DNA of 64,000 bases from Tuberibacillus sp. Marseille-P3662 (GTDB taxonomy: Bacteria; Bacillota; Bacilli; Bacillales; Sporolactobacillaceae): assembly GCF_900178005.1 (NCBI RefSeq), contig NZ_FXBS01000006.1:1769585-1833584 (forward strand), in the 5' to 3' direction. The notes below the pieces were generated by a model that ran no database searches, had not been told where the DNA came from, and worked only from the letters and a program-made list of their open reading frames with translations. Shown here one piece after another: positions 16,239-25,289 of the stretch. Both the position numbers and the translations under genes were made by a program. The first letter of the stretch is position 1. Every line of letters begins with the position of its first letter.

Positions 16239-17813
16239 TTACAATAAAGTTTTTTCCGTTTGTGTATGCATTGATTCCTGTCTAAAAATCCTACCATCCA
16301 TTGTTTTTAGCTCCCTATCAATTATCGGTTCAAAGTTCATCTGATCGAGAATATCTCGTTTAAGATCTACTCCGGGTGCAATTTCCTTTAATACTAGCCC
16401 TTTGGGAGTCAAACAAAATACGGCACGCTCCGTTACATACAGAACTTCTTTAGTATTTTTTATTGCATTATTACCGCTAAACGTGATTTGGTTAACATGG
16501 TATGTGAATTTTTTAATTGTTCCTTCACGATTAATGCTTATTTGACCATTTTCCATAGAAATTTCTAACCCGCCACCAGTAAAAGTAGTACAGAAAACCA
16601 CTTTTTTCGCTGGTTGAGTAATGTCGATAAATCCACCACATCCTACGAACTTATTGCCAAATTGACTTACATTAACATTTCCACATTGGTCTATTTCGGC
16701 TGCTCCCATATAAGTGATATCCACTCCTGCTCCGTGGTAGAAATCAAAGAGATATTCATGGTCAATAATTGCTTCGGCATTTCGAGCAATGCCAAACGCA
16801 TTGCCACCTACCGGAACCCCGCCGATGATACCAGATTCTAAAGTCAAAATGATATTCGAACGTACCTGTTCCTCGTGGGCAATCGATCCGATCACATCAC
16901 CTGGAATACCAATTCCAATATTGACAACACTTCGAGTGTTTAATTCCATAAGTGCCCTTCTCCCGATGACCTTGCGAGCGCTTAACGGTAGTGTCTCCAA
17001 GCTGTTTGAAGGCGTCCTCAAATCTCCACTGAAAACAGGGTTATAAACGGAATTCGGCAACTGGCGATGTTCTGTTTCAACATTCTCGGCTATTACTGCA
17101 CCATCGACTAGATAACCCGGCACCACAACATCTTTAGGATGAAGACTTTCTCTTTTAGCACGATATTTGACCTGGGCCAAAACCTGTCCTCCAAAAGCTT
17201 TTGCCGCCTGGGCAGCGGAGAGGAGTTCAAGCTTCACCGGCTCTTCCTCGGTAGTGATATTTCCGTTTTCATCAATTGTTGTTCCACGGATGAAAACGTA
17301 ATCAAAGGGGATAGATTGATAAAACAAAAAGTCTTCACCATCTACTTTCATGATTTTGACCAAGTCTTCTTGTAATTTTGTTCTTTCATTAAATTTCCCT
17401 CCGTTAATTCGAGGATCGATAAACGTTCCCAAACCGATTGGAGAAATTTGGCCCGGTAATTTATTGGCCATGGTCCGTAATAGATGAGTCAATTGGCCTT
17501 GAGGAAAACAATAGCAATCAACTTTATTATTTTTAATCAATTTCTGAAGCTTAGGAGCCATCCCCCAATGTCCACCAATAACTCGGGTAATTAATCCATC
17601 TTCTGCAATGTATTCAATTCCGTTATACCTGTCAGATTGACCAGCTGTATGAAAAATAGTTAAATTACGTGGATGGCCTGTTTCTAGGAAACGATCTCTT
17701 ATTCCTTGCAGGATTTTATCACATTGACCCATTCCTCCAAACCCCACTAATGCAATTGTGCTCCCATCCGCTATTTGATTGACTAGTTCTCCCGTTCTGA
17801 AATTTATATCCAT
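16239..17813 (-). CDS. Acyl-CoA:acetate/3-ketoacid CoA-transferase (fused alpha-beta), copy 2
   Basis: A 524-aa YdiF/propionate-CoA-transferase-type enzyme with the alpha-like half (VALVGFGGMGQCDKIL) and beta-like half in one chain. The catalytic Glu lies in LTLESGIIGGVP near residue 324. It moves CoA between acyl-CoA and a free short-chain acid. I prefer ATG 17813, since GGAGGGAG lies upstream while ATG 17831 has no ribosome site. It follows a paralogous transferase (17865-19463) and is the last gene of the cluster. The two proteins differ throughout, suggesting different acids rather than a recent duplication. Confidence 0.88.
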   Translation of the reverse strand: MDINFRTGELVNQIADGSTIALVGFGGMGQCDKILQGIRDRFLETGHPRNLTIFHTAGQSDRYNGIEYIAEDGLITRVIGGHWGMAPKLQKLIKNNKVDCYCFPQGQLTHLLRTMANKLPGQISPIGLGTFIDPRINGGKFNERTKLQEDLVKIMKVDGEDFLFYQSIPFDYVFIRGTTIDENGNITTEEEPVKLELLSAAQAAKAFGGQVLAQVKYRAKRESLHPKDVVVPGYLVDGAVIAENVETEHRQLPNSVYNPVFSGDLRTPSNSLETLPLSARKVIGRRALMELNTRSVVNIGIGIPGDVIGSIAHEEQVRSNIILTLESGIIGGVPVGGNAFGIARNAEAIIDHEYLFDFYHGAGVDITYMGAAEIDQCGNVNVSQFGNKFVGCGGFIDITQPAKKVVFCTTFTGGGLEISMENGQISINREGTIKKFTYHVNQITFSGNNAIKNTKEVLYVTERAVFCLTPKGLVLKEIAPGVDLKRDILDQMNFEPIIDRELKTMDGRIFRQESMHTQTEKTLL

Positions 17814-17864
17814 AACCAAATCTCCCTCCATGGATAATATAGACCCAAACAGAAATGATTCTTT

Positions 17865-19463
17865 TTAAGATTCGATTAGGTTAATCCGTTCTTTTTCAAA
17901 AAATCTCTTTATATTCAATAAACTATCCTTAAACAATTCAGTTGGCATTGGTTTTAATTCGGGAGAAATATGTGGCTTAAAATCCATTTGAGATATAATA
18001 TCCTTTTCTACATCTATGCCAGGAGCATATTCAATCAATTCTAATCCTTTAAAGCTTAACTGGAAAACGGCACGTTCCGTTACAAAATAAACCGGTTGTT
18101 CACGATTCCGAGCATATTCTCCACTAAAAGTGATTTGTCCAACGTGATTGATAAATTTCTTTTTAGTTCCTTCTTTTGTAATTTTTAACTCACCGTCATT
18201 GACATCCACTTCTAATCCCTTGGCAGTAAATGTACCCAAAAAGACAACCTTCTTGGCCGGTTGAGTAATATCAATAAATCCCCCACACCCAACAGCCTTA
18301 GTTCCAAACTTACTCACGTTAACGTTGCCATACTGATCAACTTCCGCAGCACCCATATAGGTGATATCTACACCCACACCATTGTAATAATCAAATTGAT
18401 ATGCATGTTCTATTATCGCATCTGCATTTTTTGTTATGCCAAAATCCATTCCACCTTCCGGAATACCACCAATCGCCCCTGATTCTACCGTTAGAAGGAC
18501 ATCATCTAATATGCCTTCTTCACTAGCCACAGGTCCAATGGTATCTCCCGGAATTCCTGTTCCTAAATTTACAGTTGCATCCGGATAAAGTTCCATCACC
18601 CCACGTCTTCCTATCACTTTCCGCAATGTCAGTGGTATTGGATTCAATGTACTAGCTGCTTCTTTAACACTTCCGGAATAAACCGGGTTAAAAAAGAAAC
18701 TAGATGTTTGCCTATGGTCCGTTAATGGGTCTTCCGTTTGTACGACTGCATCTACATAGATGCCTGGTACTTCTACATTGCGCGAATTTAGCGTTCCTTT
18801 ACGTGCAATATTTTTCACCTGTACGATTACTTTACCACCATAACGTTTAACTGCTTGAGCAACTGATAGCGCTTCAAGTTTAATAGCCTCATCTTCCATT
18901 GTGATATTACCGTATTCATCTGCCGTTGTTCCCCTGATAATTGCTATATCAATCGGAATCGAATGATAAAACATGTATTCTTCGCCTAGTATATTTACAA
19001 TTTGCATTAAACTTCCAGATTGATAGGCTAATTCGTTCATTATTCCACCTTCAACTCGTGGATCTATAAATGTATTCAATCCCACCCTTGAAAAGCTTCC
19101 AGGTTTACCTGAGGCCATAGCTCTGAACAAATGTGCGAGTTGACCCTGCGGAATACAATGCGCTTCCACAGCGTTATTATTAATCAACTCTCCCCATTTG
19201 GGCGCCAATCCCCAGTGTGATCCAATGATACGCTTAACCAAGCCTTTATGAGCTAAATGTTGAATCCCACTCTCGCGATCGCTTTGGCCTGCAGAATGCA
19301 TAAGGGTAATATCTTTAGGTAAACCCGTTTCTAAATACCTACGCTCTATCTCCTTTAAGATCGTTTCAGAAGCACCCATTAAAGTAAATCCAACCGTACA
19401 TAACGTGGTTTCATTCGAGATCATATTTACGGCGGACTTAGTGGACAAAAGTTTATTTTTCAT
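17865..19463 (-). CDS. Acyl-CoA:acetate/3-ketoacid CoA-transferase (fused alpha-beta), copy 1
   Basis: A 532-aa fused CoA-transferase. The N-terminal half has TVGFTLMGASETIL and QSDRESGIQHLAHKGL, and the C-terminal half has LLTVESGAIGGIPEGG with the catalytic Glu near residue 324. The start ATG 19463 overlaps the stop of the 3-hydroxyacyl-CoA dehydrogenase gene by four bases (ATGA), so translation is coupled. It likely activates the imported acid (3-hydroxybutyrate, acetoacetate or another short acid) with CoA from acetyl-CoA or acetoacetyl-CoA. The specific acid is inference from the neighbours. Confidence 0.9.
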   Translation of the reverse strand: MKNKLLSTKSAVNMISNETTLCTVGFTLMGASETILKEIERRYLETGLPKDITLMHSAGQSDRESGIQHLAHKGLVKRIIGSHWGLAPKWGELINNNAVEAHCIPQGQLAHLFRAMASGKPGSFSRVGLNTFIDPRVEGGIMNELAYQSGSLMQIVNILGEEYMFYHSIPIDIAIIRGTTADEYGNITMEDEAIKLEALSVAQAVKRYGGKVIVQVKNIARKGTLNSRNVEVPGIYVDAVVQTEDPLTDHRQTSSFFFNPVYSGSVKEAASTLNPIPLTLRKVIGRRGVMELYPDATVNLGTGIPGDTIGPVASEEGILDDVLLTVESGAIGGIPEGGMDFGITKNADAIIEHAYQFDYYNGVGVDITYMGAAEVDQYGNVNVSKFGTKAVGCGGFIDITQPAKKVVFLGTFTAKGLEVDVNDGELKITKEGTKKKFINHVGQITFSGEYARNREQPVYFVTERAVFQLSFKGLELIEYAPGIDVEKDIISQMDFKPHISPELKPMPTELFKDSLLNIKRFFEKERINLIES

Positions 19464-20326
19464 AAAACTTGTTCCTTTTCCCTATGATCGTAAAATCCTT
19501 TTCCTGTCTTATTACCTAATGTTCCCGCCTCTACCATCTTGACTAATAGCGGACATGGGCGATATTTAGAATCTTTAAACCCGTCATAAAGACCTTCCAT
19601 TGTGGCCAATAAGGTCTCTAACCCAACGAAATCGGCGAGCTTTAGTGGTCCCATGGGGTGATTGGCTCCAATTTTCATTGCCGAATCAACATCTTCCGGT
19701 TTTACTCCTTCCATCACTAAATAAATTGCCTCATTGATCATGGGCACTAGCAGCCGATTCACAATAAATCCTGGAAAGTCTTTACATAATACAGCTTTTT
19801 TGCCAATTTTTTGTCCAAAAGTCTTTAGTGACTCAAATGTATTTTGTGAGGTGAGTAATCCTGGAATGACTTCTAATAAGCCCATTTTAGGTACTGGATA
19901 AAAAAAATGCGTACCGATTACCTTTTCCGGTCGACGTGTAACGGAAGCTAATGCCGAAATTGATAACGCGGAGGTATTAGAAGCCAAAAAAGCATCAGCA
20001 TTGATTATCTCGTCTAGCTGACGAAAGATTTTTTTCTTTATCTCCATATTTTCTGGAACGGCCTCAATAACCAAATCAACGTCCTTAGCCTTTATCAATT
20101 CCTCATTAGTGATAATTCTTTCCATCGTATCTTCGATATGGTGCAATTCACAATAACCCTTTTCTACTTTTCGATTTAGCAAGTTTCGGATGGTTTTTAT
20201 CCCTTTATCAAGTTGACCAGAAGACACATCTATCCATTTGACTGGATAACCCGCTTCCGCCACTGATTGTGTAATACCGGTTCCCATCAAACCTGCTCCA
20301 ATAATGGCTACTTGTTGAATTTCCAT
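19460..20326 (-). CDS. 3-hydroxybutyryl-CoA dehydrogenase
   Basis: A 288-aa short 3-hydroxyacyl-CoA dehydrogenase of the Hbd/PaaH type. AIIGAGLMGTGITQSVAEAG is the NAD-binding loop. NTSALSISALASVTRRPEKVIGTHFFYPVP contains the catalytic His-Glu region, and the C-terminal domain NHPMGPLKLADFVGLETLL completes it. It oxidises (S)-3-hydroxybutyryl-CoA to acetoacetyl-CoA. I start at ATG 20326, which has GGAGGG seven bases upstream; ATG 20341 has no site. Overlap with the next CoA-transferase gene indicates one transcript. Confidence 0.93.
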   Translation of the reverse strand: MEIQQVAIIGAGLMGTGITQSVAEAGYPVKWIDVSSGQLDKGIKTIRNLLNRKVEKGYCELHHIEDTMERIITNEELIKAKDVDLVIEAVPENMEIKKKIFRQLDEIINADAFLASNTSALSISALASVTRRPEKVIGTHFFYPVPKMGLLEVIPGLLTSQNTFESLKTFGQKIGKKAVLCKDFPGFIVNRLLVPMINEAIYLVMEGVKPEDVDSAMKIGANHPMGPLKLADFVGLETLLATMEGLYDGFKDSKYRPCPLLVKMVEAGTLGNKTGKGFYDHREKEQVL

Positions 20327-20417
20327 CTTAAAACCCTCCATAGTAAATAAAATGTGCGGATAAATATAAGAGGACTTTCCAGATTCTTATATTTATCCGT
20401 TTATAATTCTGATTATG

Positions 20418-21158
20418 TTAAAGAATGAACCCTCCGCCCACATTTATGACTTCACCAGTTACATAAGAGGCTTGATCAGATGCAAGAAAAGCGATATAGT
20501 TGGCCACGTCTTCAGGCTTTCCTGCTCTACCCATTGGTATTTTTGACACCATTTTATCCCAGACCTTGTCTGGAATCCCCCTTGTCATATCAGTTTCAAT
20601 AAATCCCGGACATATTGCATTACAAGTCACGTTGAACTTAGCTAGCTCCCGAGATGTTGTTTTACTCAACCCAACAACACCTGCTTTAGCAGCAGCATAA
20701 TTACCCTGACCAATGTTCCCTTGCCAACTGGCTGACGAGATATTTATAATTCGGCCTGACTCTCTATCCTTCATATGATTAGCAGCAGGTTGAAGGCAAT
20801 TAAATACTCCTGTAAGATTTACTTCTATCACACTATCCCATTGTTCAGGAGACATTTTATGAATCATAGCGTCTCGATTTATCCCTGCATTGTTAACTAA
20901 AATATCTAATTTCCCTTGAGTCTCAATGGAATTTTGAATCAGGTTTTTGGCTTCATCACGGTTTGCAACGTTAGCAACAAAACTATCTACTGAATATTCC
21001 TTTTCTTTTAATTCTGACACTGCTATTTCCAAACGCTCTGAATTTATATCGCTAAGAATAACATGGGCATTTAATGACGCAAGCTTTTCGGCAATACCAT
21101 TTCCTAACCCTTGTGCAGATCCTGTTACAACAGCTACTTTATCCTCTAATGAAATCAT
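20418..21158 (-). CDS. Short-chain dehydrogenase (FabG/PhaB/HbdH-like)
   Basis: A 246-aa classical SDR. VVTGSAQGLGNGIAEKL binds NAD(P), NNAGIN follows strand 4, Ser in ISSASWQGNIGQGNYAAAKAG with the YxxxK pair forms the active site, and the C-terminus is YVTGEVINVGGGF. Family relatives reduce or oxidise 3-keto/3-hydroxy acyl groups with (R) stereochemistry, or free 3-hydroxybutyrate. Within this operon it could complement the (S)-specific Hbd enzyme. ATG 21158 is preceded by GGGAGG at seven bases. Confidence 0.88.
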   Translation of the reverse strand: MISLEDKVAVVTGSAQGLGNGIAEKLASLNAHVILSDINSERLEIAVSELKEKEYSVDSFVANVANRDEAKNLIQNSIETQGKLDILVNNAGINRDAMIHKMSPEQWDSVIEVNLTGVFNCLQPAANHMKDRESGRIINISSASWQGNIGQGNYAAAKAGVVGLSKTTSRELAKFNVTCNAICPGFIETDMTRGIPDKVWDKMVSKIPMGRAGKPEDVANYIAFLASDQASYVTGEVINVGGGFIL

Positions 21159-21180
21159 ACCTTCCCCTCCCATTTATAGA

Positions 21181-22359
21181 TTATTTAATATTCTCAAAAA
21201 TTGTAGCAATTCCTTGACCGCCGCCGATACACATGGTAACAATTGCTCTTGTCAATCCTCTGCGTTTCATATCATATAATGACTTGACCGTTAGTATTGT
21301 CCCAGTTCCTCCTAGTGGGTGTCCCAAAGCAATTGCCCCACCATTCGGATTGACCTTTTCTTCATCTATTCCAAGGTCTCTTATCACCGCAACAGCCTGA
21401 GCGGCGAACGCCTCATTCAATTCGACTAAATCTATATCATCCAGCGCCAGGTTAGATTTATGCAAAACTTTTGTTACCGCAGGGGCAGGGGCAAAACCCA
21501 TAATTTCTGGCTCTAATCCTGCAACAGCTTGTTCCCGAACGTATGCAATTGGCTTCAACCCTAATTCCTCAGCCTTCTCTTGAGTCATAACGACTACAGC
21601 TGCAGCTCCTTGATTAATGCCTGCAGCATTTCCGGCTGTAACTGATCCACCATCCATAAATGCTGGCTTTAATTTACTTAACTTTTCTAAGCTAGTATGA
21701 CGCGGATGCTCATCTTCATCGAAGAGAGTTATTTCCCCACGTTTTCCTTTCACTTCAACTGGCACGATCTCATCTTTAAAATAATCATTTTCGATCGCAT
21801 CAATAGCTCTCTTCTGACTTCGCAGTGCAAAGCGATCCTGATCTTCACGATTAATTTCAAAACGTTCAGCTACCTTTTCAGCAGTTACACCCATGGCATA
21901 ATTCCCGAATGGATCTGTTAAGGCAGTCGTTAACCCATCCTCCAATTGACTATGACCAAATTTGTATCCATACCTCGCCTTACGTACATAATATGGGAGT
22001 AAGTCCATGTTTTCCGTTCCCGCTGCTACTACAACCTCAGCATCTTCACTTTTAATGGATTGAACAGCAGAATTAATCGCCTGGAGTCCGGAACCGCATA
22101 ACCGGTTTAAAGACAGTGCAGTTGTCGTGGAAGGAAGTCCGGCACGAAGCGCACACATCCGTGCAATGTAGGCATTTTCCGCAACTTGACCAACATTTCC
22201 TACAATCACTTCCTCAACCAGTTCAGGACTAACATTTGCTCTGTTTAAAGCTTCACGAATGGTGGTTGCACCAAGATCAGCTGCATGAACATCTTTTATC
22301 ATTCCACCCATTGTTCCAATTGGAGTCCTCGCACCATCAACAATGACAATATCTTTCAT
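21181..22359 (-). CDS. Acetyl-CoA acetyltransferase (thiolase)
   Basis: A 392-aa thiolase II. IVDGARTPIGTMGG opens the protein; Cys in LNRLCGSGLQAINSA is the nucleophile near residue 88. The His of NPNGGAIALGHPLGGTG and the C-terminal CIGGGQGIATIFE Cys complete the site. It cleaves acetoacetyl-CoA to two acetyl-CoA. The start is ATG 22359 behind AAGGAG; the longer reading to 22419 runs across the LacI operator at 22373-22386 and is rejected. It is the first enzyme gene after the regulator. Confidence 0.93.
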   Translation of the reverse strand: MKDIVIVDGARTPIGTMGGMIKDVHAADLGATTIREALNRANVSPELVEEVIVGNVGQVAENAYIARMCALRAGLPSTTTALSLNRLCGSGLQAINSAVQSIKSEDAEVVVAAGTENMDLLPYYVRKARYGYKFGHSQLEDGLTTALTDPFGNYAMGVTAEKVAERFEINREDQDRFALRSQKRAIDAIENDYFKDEIVPVEVKGKRGEITLFDEDEHPRHTSLEKLSKLKPAFMDGGSVTAGNAAGINQGAAAVVVMTQEKAEELGLKPIAYVREQAVAGLEPEIMGFAPAPAVTKVLHKSNLALDDIDLVELNEAFAAQAVAVIRDLGIDEEKVNPNGGAIALGHPLGGTGTILTVKSLYDMKRRGLTRAIVTMCIGGGQGIATIFENIK

Positions 22360-22372
22360 GTAATTCTCCTTT

Positions 22373-22386
22373 TCTAAACGTTTAGA
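22373..22386. promoter_or_regulatory. LacI-type operator before the thiolase gene
   Basis: Perfect 14-bp palindrome TCTAAACGTTTAGA, identical to the one at 26397-26410. It lies 14 bases before the thiolase start, in the gap after the LacI gene. Confidence 0.8.
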
Positions 22387-22415
22387 TTTTTTTACAAAAA
22401 AATTCATTATTAATG

Positions 22416-23423
22416 TCAAACGGAAGCACCGCTAGACTTTCGAATAACAAGCTCCGGTTCCAATAGAAACCGTTGATTTTCCATACTTTCATCTTTGAGT
22501 AAACTCATTAACATGCTGGCTGCTTCTTTTCCCATTTCCTTGTTCTGCATATTAACAGAACTAAGATCAATTAAATCGCTAAACATGTTGTTATCAATAC
22601 TAATCAGGGCAATTTCTTCGGGAATCCGAAGTCCTTTTTCCTGCAATGCTAAATAAACACCAAACGCCATTAGGTCGGATGAACAAAAAATAATTTCGGG
22701 AAGCGAACCATAATGAATCATTTTTTTAGCTTCTTCATATCCTCTTTGCTTTGAATAACTATCTGCCGATTTAGTCCATTTCTGTTCGACATTTAACCGG
22801 TTTTTGTCCATACCTTCATGAAAACCCATTAAGCGATCTCTAAAAGTGGAAAATTCTTGTGGTCCACTTAAAAAGGCGATTTCGGAATACCCCATCTGCT
22901 TTATGTGATCAACAACCTTGATAGCAGCTAATCTGTTGTTTGCCCCAATAAAGCATTCATGATCATATAATTCATCTGGCCTCCGATTAAGGAACACATA
23001 AGGAATGCCAAAAATGTTTAATTTGTTATAATAATGCTTTCTTTCTTTCAAAGAAGTTGCAATAACAACCCCATCAACTCTTTTTTCTAACAAGTTATTA
23101 ATGTATTTCTCTTCTCTTTCTGAGCTATTTTCGGTATTACACAAAAATACTTCATAATTATTTTCCCATGCGACCTCTTCAAGTCCAGAAACAATTTCTG
23201 GATAATAAGGGTTTGTAATATCCCTTACAATTACCCCGATGGATGAGGTCTTAGCATTTTTTAGACTTCTTGCAATAGCATTCGGACGGTAACCCAAATC
23301 ATTTATCGCCTCCAAGATCTTCTCTCGCGATTTCGGACTTACAACCGGAGAATTATTAATTACCGCGGAAACTGTAGCTACTGAAAATCCTGATTTTTTT
23401 GCAACATCGTTCATTGTTACCAT
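22416..23423 (-). CDS. LacI-family transcriptional regulator
   Basis: A 335-aa regulator. The N-terminal VTMNDVAKKSGFSVATVSAVINNSPVVSPKSREKI is the LacI HTH plus hinge (LGYRPNAIARSL). A periplasmic-binding-protein-like ligand domain follows (GVIVRDITNPYYPEIVSGLEE and ISIDNN). ATG 23423 has AAGGTGAG upstream. It lies between the transporter and enzyme genes of the same cluster, and identical CG-centred palindromes sit in front of both parts, so it is the local repressor. Its ligand is probably the substrate or a CoA-pathway intermediate. Confidence 0.93.
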   Translation of the reverse strand: MVTMNDVAKKSGFSVATVSAVINNSPVVSPKSREKILEAINDLGYRPNAIARSLKNAKTSSIGVIVRDITNPYYPEIVSGLEEVAWENNYEVFLCNTENSSEREEKYINNLLEKRVDGVVIATSLKERKHYYNKLNIFGIPYVFLNRRPDELYDHECFIGANNRLAAIKVVDHIKQMGYSEIAFLSGPQEFSTFRDRLMGFHEGMDKNRLNVEQKWTKSADSYSKQRGYEEAKKMIHYGSLPEIIFCSSDLMAFGVYLALQEKGLRIPEEIALISIDNNMFSDLIDLSSVNMQNKEMGKEAASMLMSLLKDESMENQRFLLEPELVIRKSSGASV

Positions 23424-23506
23424 ATTATTCTCACCTTGTTTTTTTAACATTGTATCATTTCAGTATACTATATAAGAATCACCCTTTCACTAATGATGTT
23501 TTTTAA

Positions 23507-24784
23507 TTATTCTAGAAACAAGTTAGGAAGAAATGTTACTATCTCAGGTATAAAAACCACCAAAATAAGTACTGAAATTACACAGCCAATATAGGGTGGC
23601 AAAAACGGAAGTAACTCCTTCATTTTTGCTCTGCCGATCCCCATTGTGATATTCAAAATAGGTCCAACAGGGGGTGTAACACCAGCAAATATCAGAGTAG
23701 CTACAATAACAAAGCCAAAATGAATAGGATCAAAACCAAACTGGGAAACAATTGGTCCTAAAAGCGGAGCGATGATTATCGTTGCCGCCAGGGTTTCGAT
23801 AAACATTCCAATGAACAAAATGAAAGCAATAAGAAGCAATAAAATCAAGTATGGACTCTCAGTTAAACTTGCCAAAGTGTTAACTACCAATAATGGTATT
23901 TGGGTGTACGCAATTACCCAGCCCAAAATGGAAGCTCCCGCAACAATAAGGAGTACCATTGAGGTATTAGCAGCAGCGTCAGCGAAAATTTTCGGGATAT
24001 CCCGTAAAGTAAATTCCTTGTAAATTAATAAGCCAACTACTAATGCATATACAACAGCGATAACCCCTGCTTCAGTCGCTGTGAAAATCCCGGTTACAAT
24101 TCCACCAAGAATCAACAATGGCATCATCAAAGCCCAAAATGCTTCCTTCAACGACTTTATCACTACGTTAAAACGAGGCCTTCCTTCTTCCTTCAAATTA
24201 TATTTTTTTCCGTACAAATAAGTAACCGTCATTAATCCAAGTCCCATTAACAGCCCTGGTATGATCCCGGCTAAAAAAAGTCGGCTGATAGAAACCTCCG
24301 TTATAACGGCATATAAAATCATAGTAAGGCTTGGAGGAATTATTGTTCCTAATGAGCCAGCACAAGCCTGAAGTGTTGCAGCCAACCCCGCCGGATACCT
24401 TTTTGTCTTCATTGCAGGAATCATGATGCTCCCCACAGCAGCAGTATCCGCAGCCGCAGATCCGGATATTCCTGCAATTATCACACTTGCACCCACACCA
24501 GACATACCTAACCCTCCACGAATATACCCTACAATGGAATATGCCAAATTAACCAGCCTTCTAGATATTCCACCAGTTTCCATCAACTGTCCAGCTAGCA
24601 TGAAAAGCGGTATCGCTAATAGTGTAAAAGAATTGACACCGGTAAACATGCGTTGCACTACGAGAGACAATGATACGTCTGAATACGTAAATATACCTAG
24701 CAATGCTGCAGACCCCATAGAAAAGGCTATGGGAACGCCAATAACCAACATTAAAAGAAATACCCATGTAACTGTTACTATCAT
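23507..24784 (-). CDS. dctM: TRAP transporter large permease (DctM)
   Basis: A 425-aa membrane protein of the TRAP-T large subunit family. There are about 12 hydrophobic segments, with GVPIAFSMGSAALLGI near the N-terminus. IIAGISGSAAADTAAVGSIMIPAM is the conserved substrate-gate region, and FAGVTPPVGPILNI is the second conserved loop. It forms the Na+-driven channel with the DctQ subunit encoded upstream, whose stop overlaps its start by four bases. It imports an organic acid delivered by the DctP lipoprotein. Confidence 0.93.
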   Translation of the reverse strand: MIVTVTWVFLLMLVIGVPIAFSMGSAALLGIFTYSDVSLSLVVQRMFTGVNSFTLLAIPLFMLAGQLMETGGISRRLVNLAYSIVGYIRGGLGMSGVGASVIIAGISGSAAADTAAVGSIMIPAMKTKRYPAGLAATLQACAGSLGTIIPPSLTMILYAVITEVSISRLFLAGIIPGLLMGLGLMTVTYLYGKKYNLKEEGRPRFNVVIKSLKEAFWALMMPLLILGGIVTGIFTATEAGVIAVVYALVVGLLIYKEFTLRDIPKIFADAAANTSMVLLIVAGASILGWVIAYTQIPLLVVNTLASLTESPYLILLLLIAFILFIGMFIETLAATIIIAPLLGPIVSQFGFDPIHFGFVIVATLIFAGVTPPVGPILNITMGIGRAKMKELLPFLPPYIGCVISVLILVVFIPEIVTFLPNLFLE

Positions 24785-25284
24785 AAATTTTCAACCCTTT
24801 TTTCAGTTGGTTTAGTATGAGTACCGTTTTCATTTTTTCTGTTACCCATTAGTTGAATGTAGGTTTCCATTTGGGCAATAAGCATCCCTAGAGACCCAAC
24901 AGGTATAGCTAAATAAATCCATCCCATTGGTATACGCAGAACTGAAGAATATTGATCCATACCAGATAAAACCATTTCAGTTCCAAGGATGATAACAACT
25001 CCGAGAAATGCAATTGATACGATATTACTCACAGTAAATATGAGCTTCCAAAATTGATCAGGTAAGTAGTCTAGGACAAGGTCGACATCTATATTCAATC
25101 CCCGCTTAATGGTGATATATCCGCCTAAGTAAATAAGCCAAATAAACAAAAATCTAGATATTTCTCCAGTCCAGGGAACGGCTACTCCTGTTGTTCGACC
25201 AACAACTTTTAAAAATACGATACAAACCAAAAGGATGAAAGTCATCACCGTCAAACCATGAATCAATTTTTGTAACAATTTCAT
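24781..25284 (-). CDS. dctQ: TRAP transporter small permease (DctQ)
   Basis: A 167-aa protein with four membrane segments, the DctQ pattern. FLKVVGRTTGVAVPWTGEISRFLFIWLIYLGG contains the conserved W-T-E/R-F-L core of the family. It stabilises the DctM permease and docks DctP. It is flanked by dctP (6-base gap) and dctM (4-base overlap), so all three subunits are made from one transcript. Confidence 0.9.
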   Translation of the reverse strand: MKLLQKLIHGLTVMTFILLVCIVFLKVVGRTTGVAVPWTGEISRFLFIWLIYLGGYITIKRGLNIDVDLVLDYLPDQFWKLIFTVSNIVSIAFLGVVIILGTEMVLSGMDQYSSVLRIPMGWIYLAIPVGSLGMLIAQMETYIQLMGNRKNENGTHTKPTEKRVENL

Positions 25285-25289
25285 ATCCT

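Noticed and set aside
16239-19463. Recent tandem duplication of the CoA-transferase gene
   Set aside because: The two proteins share motifs but differ throughout their length, and the DNA shows no long identical runs.
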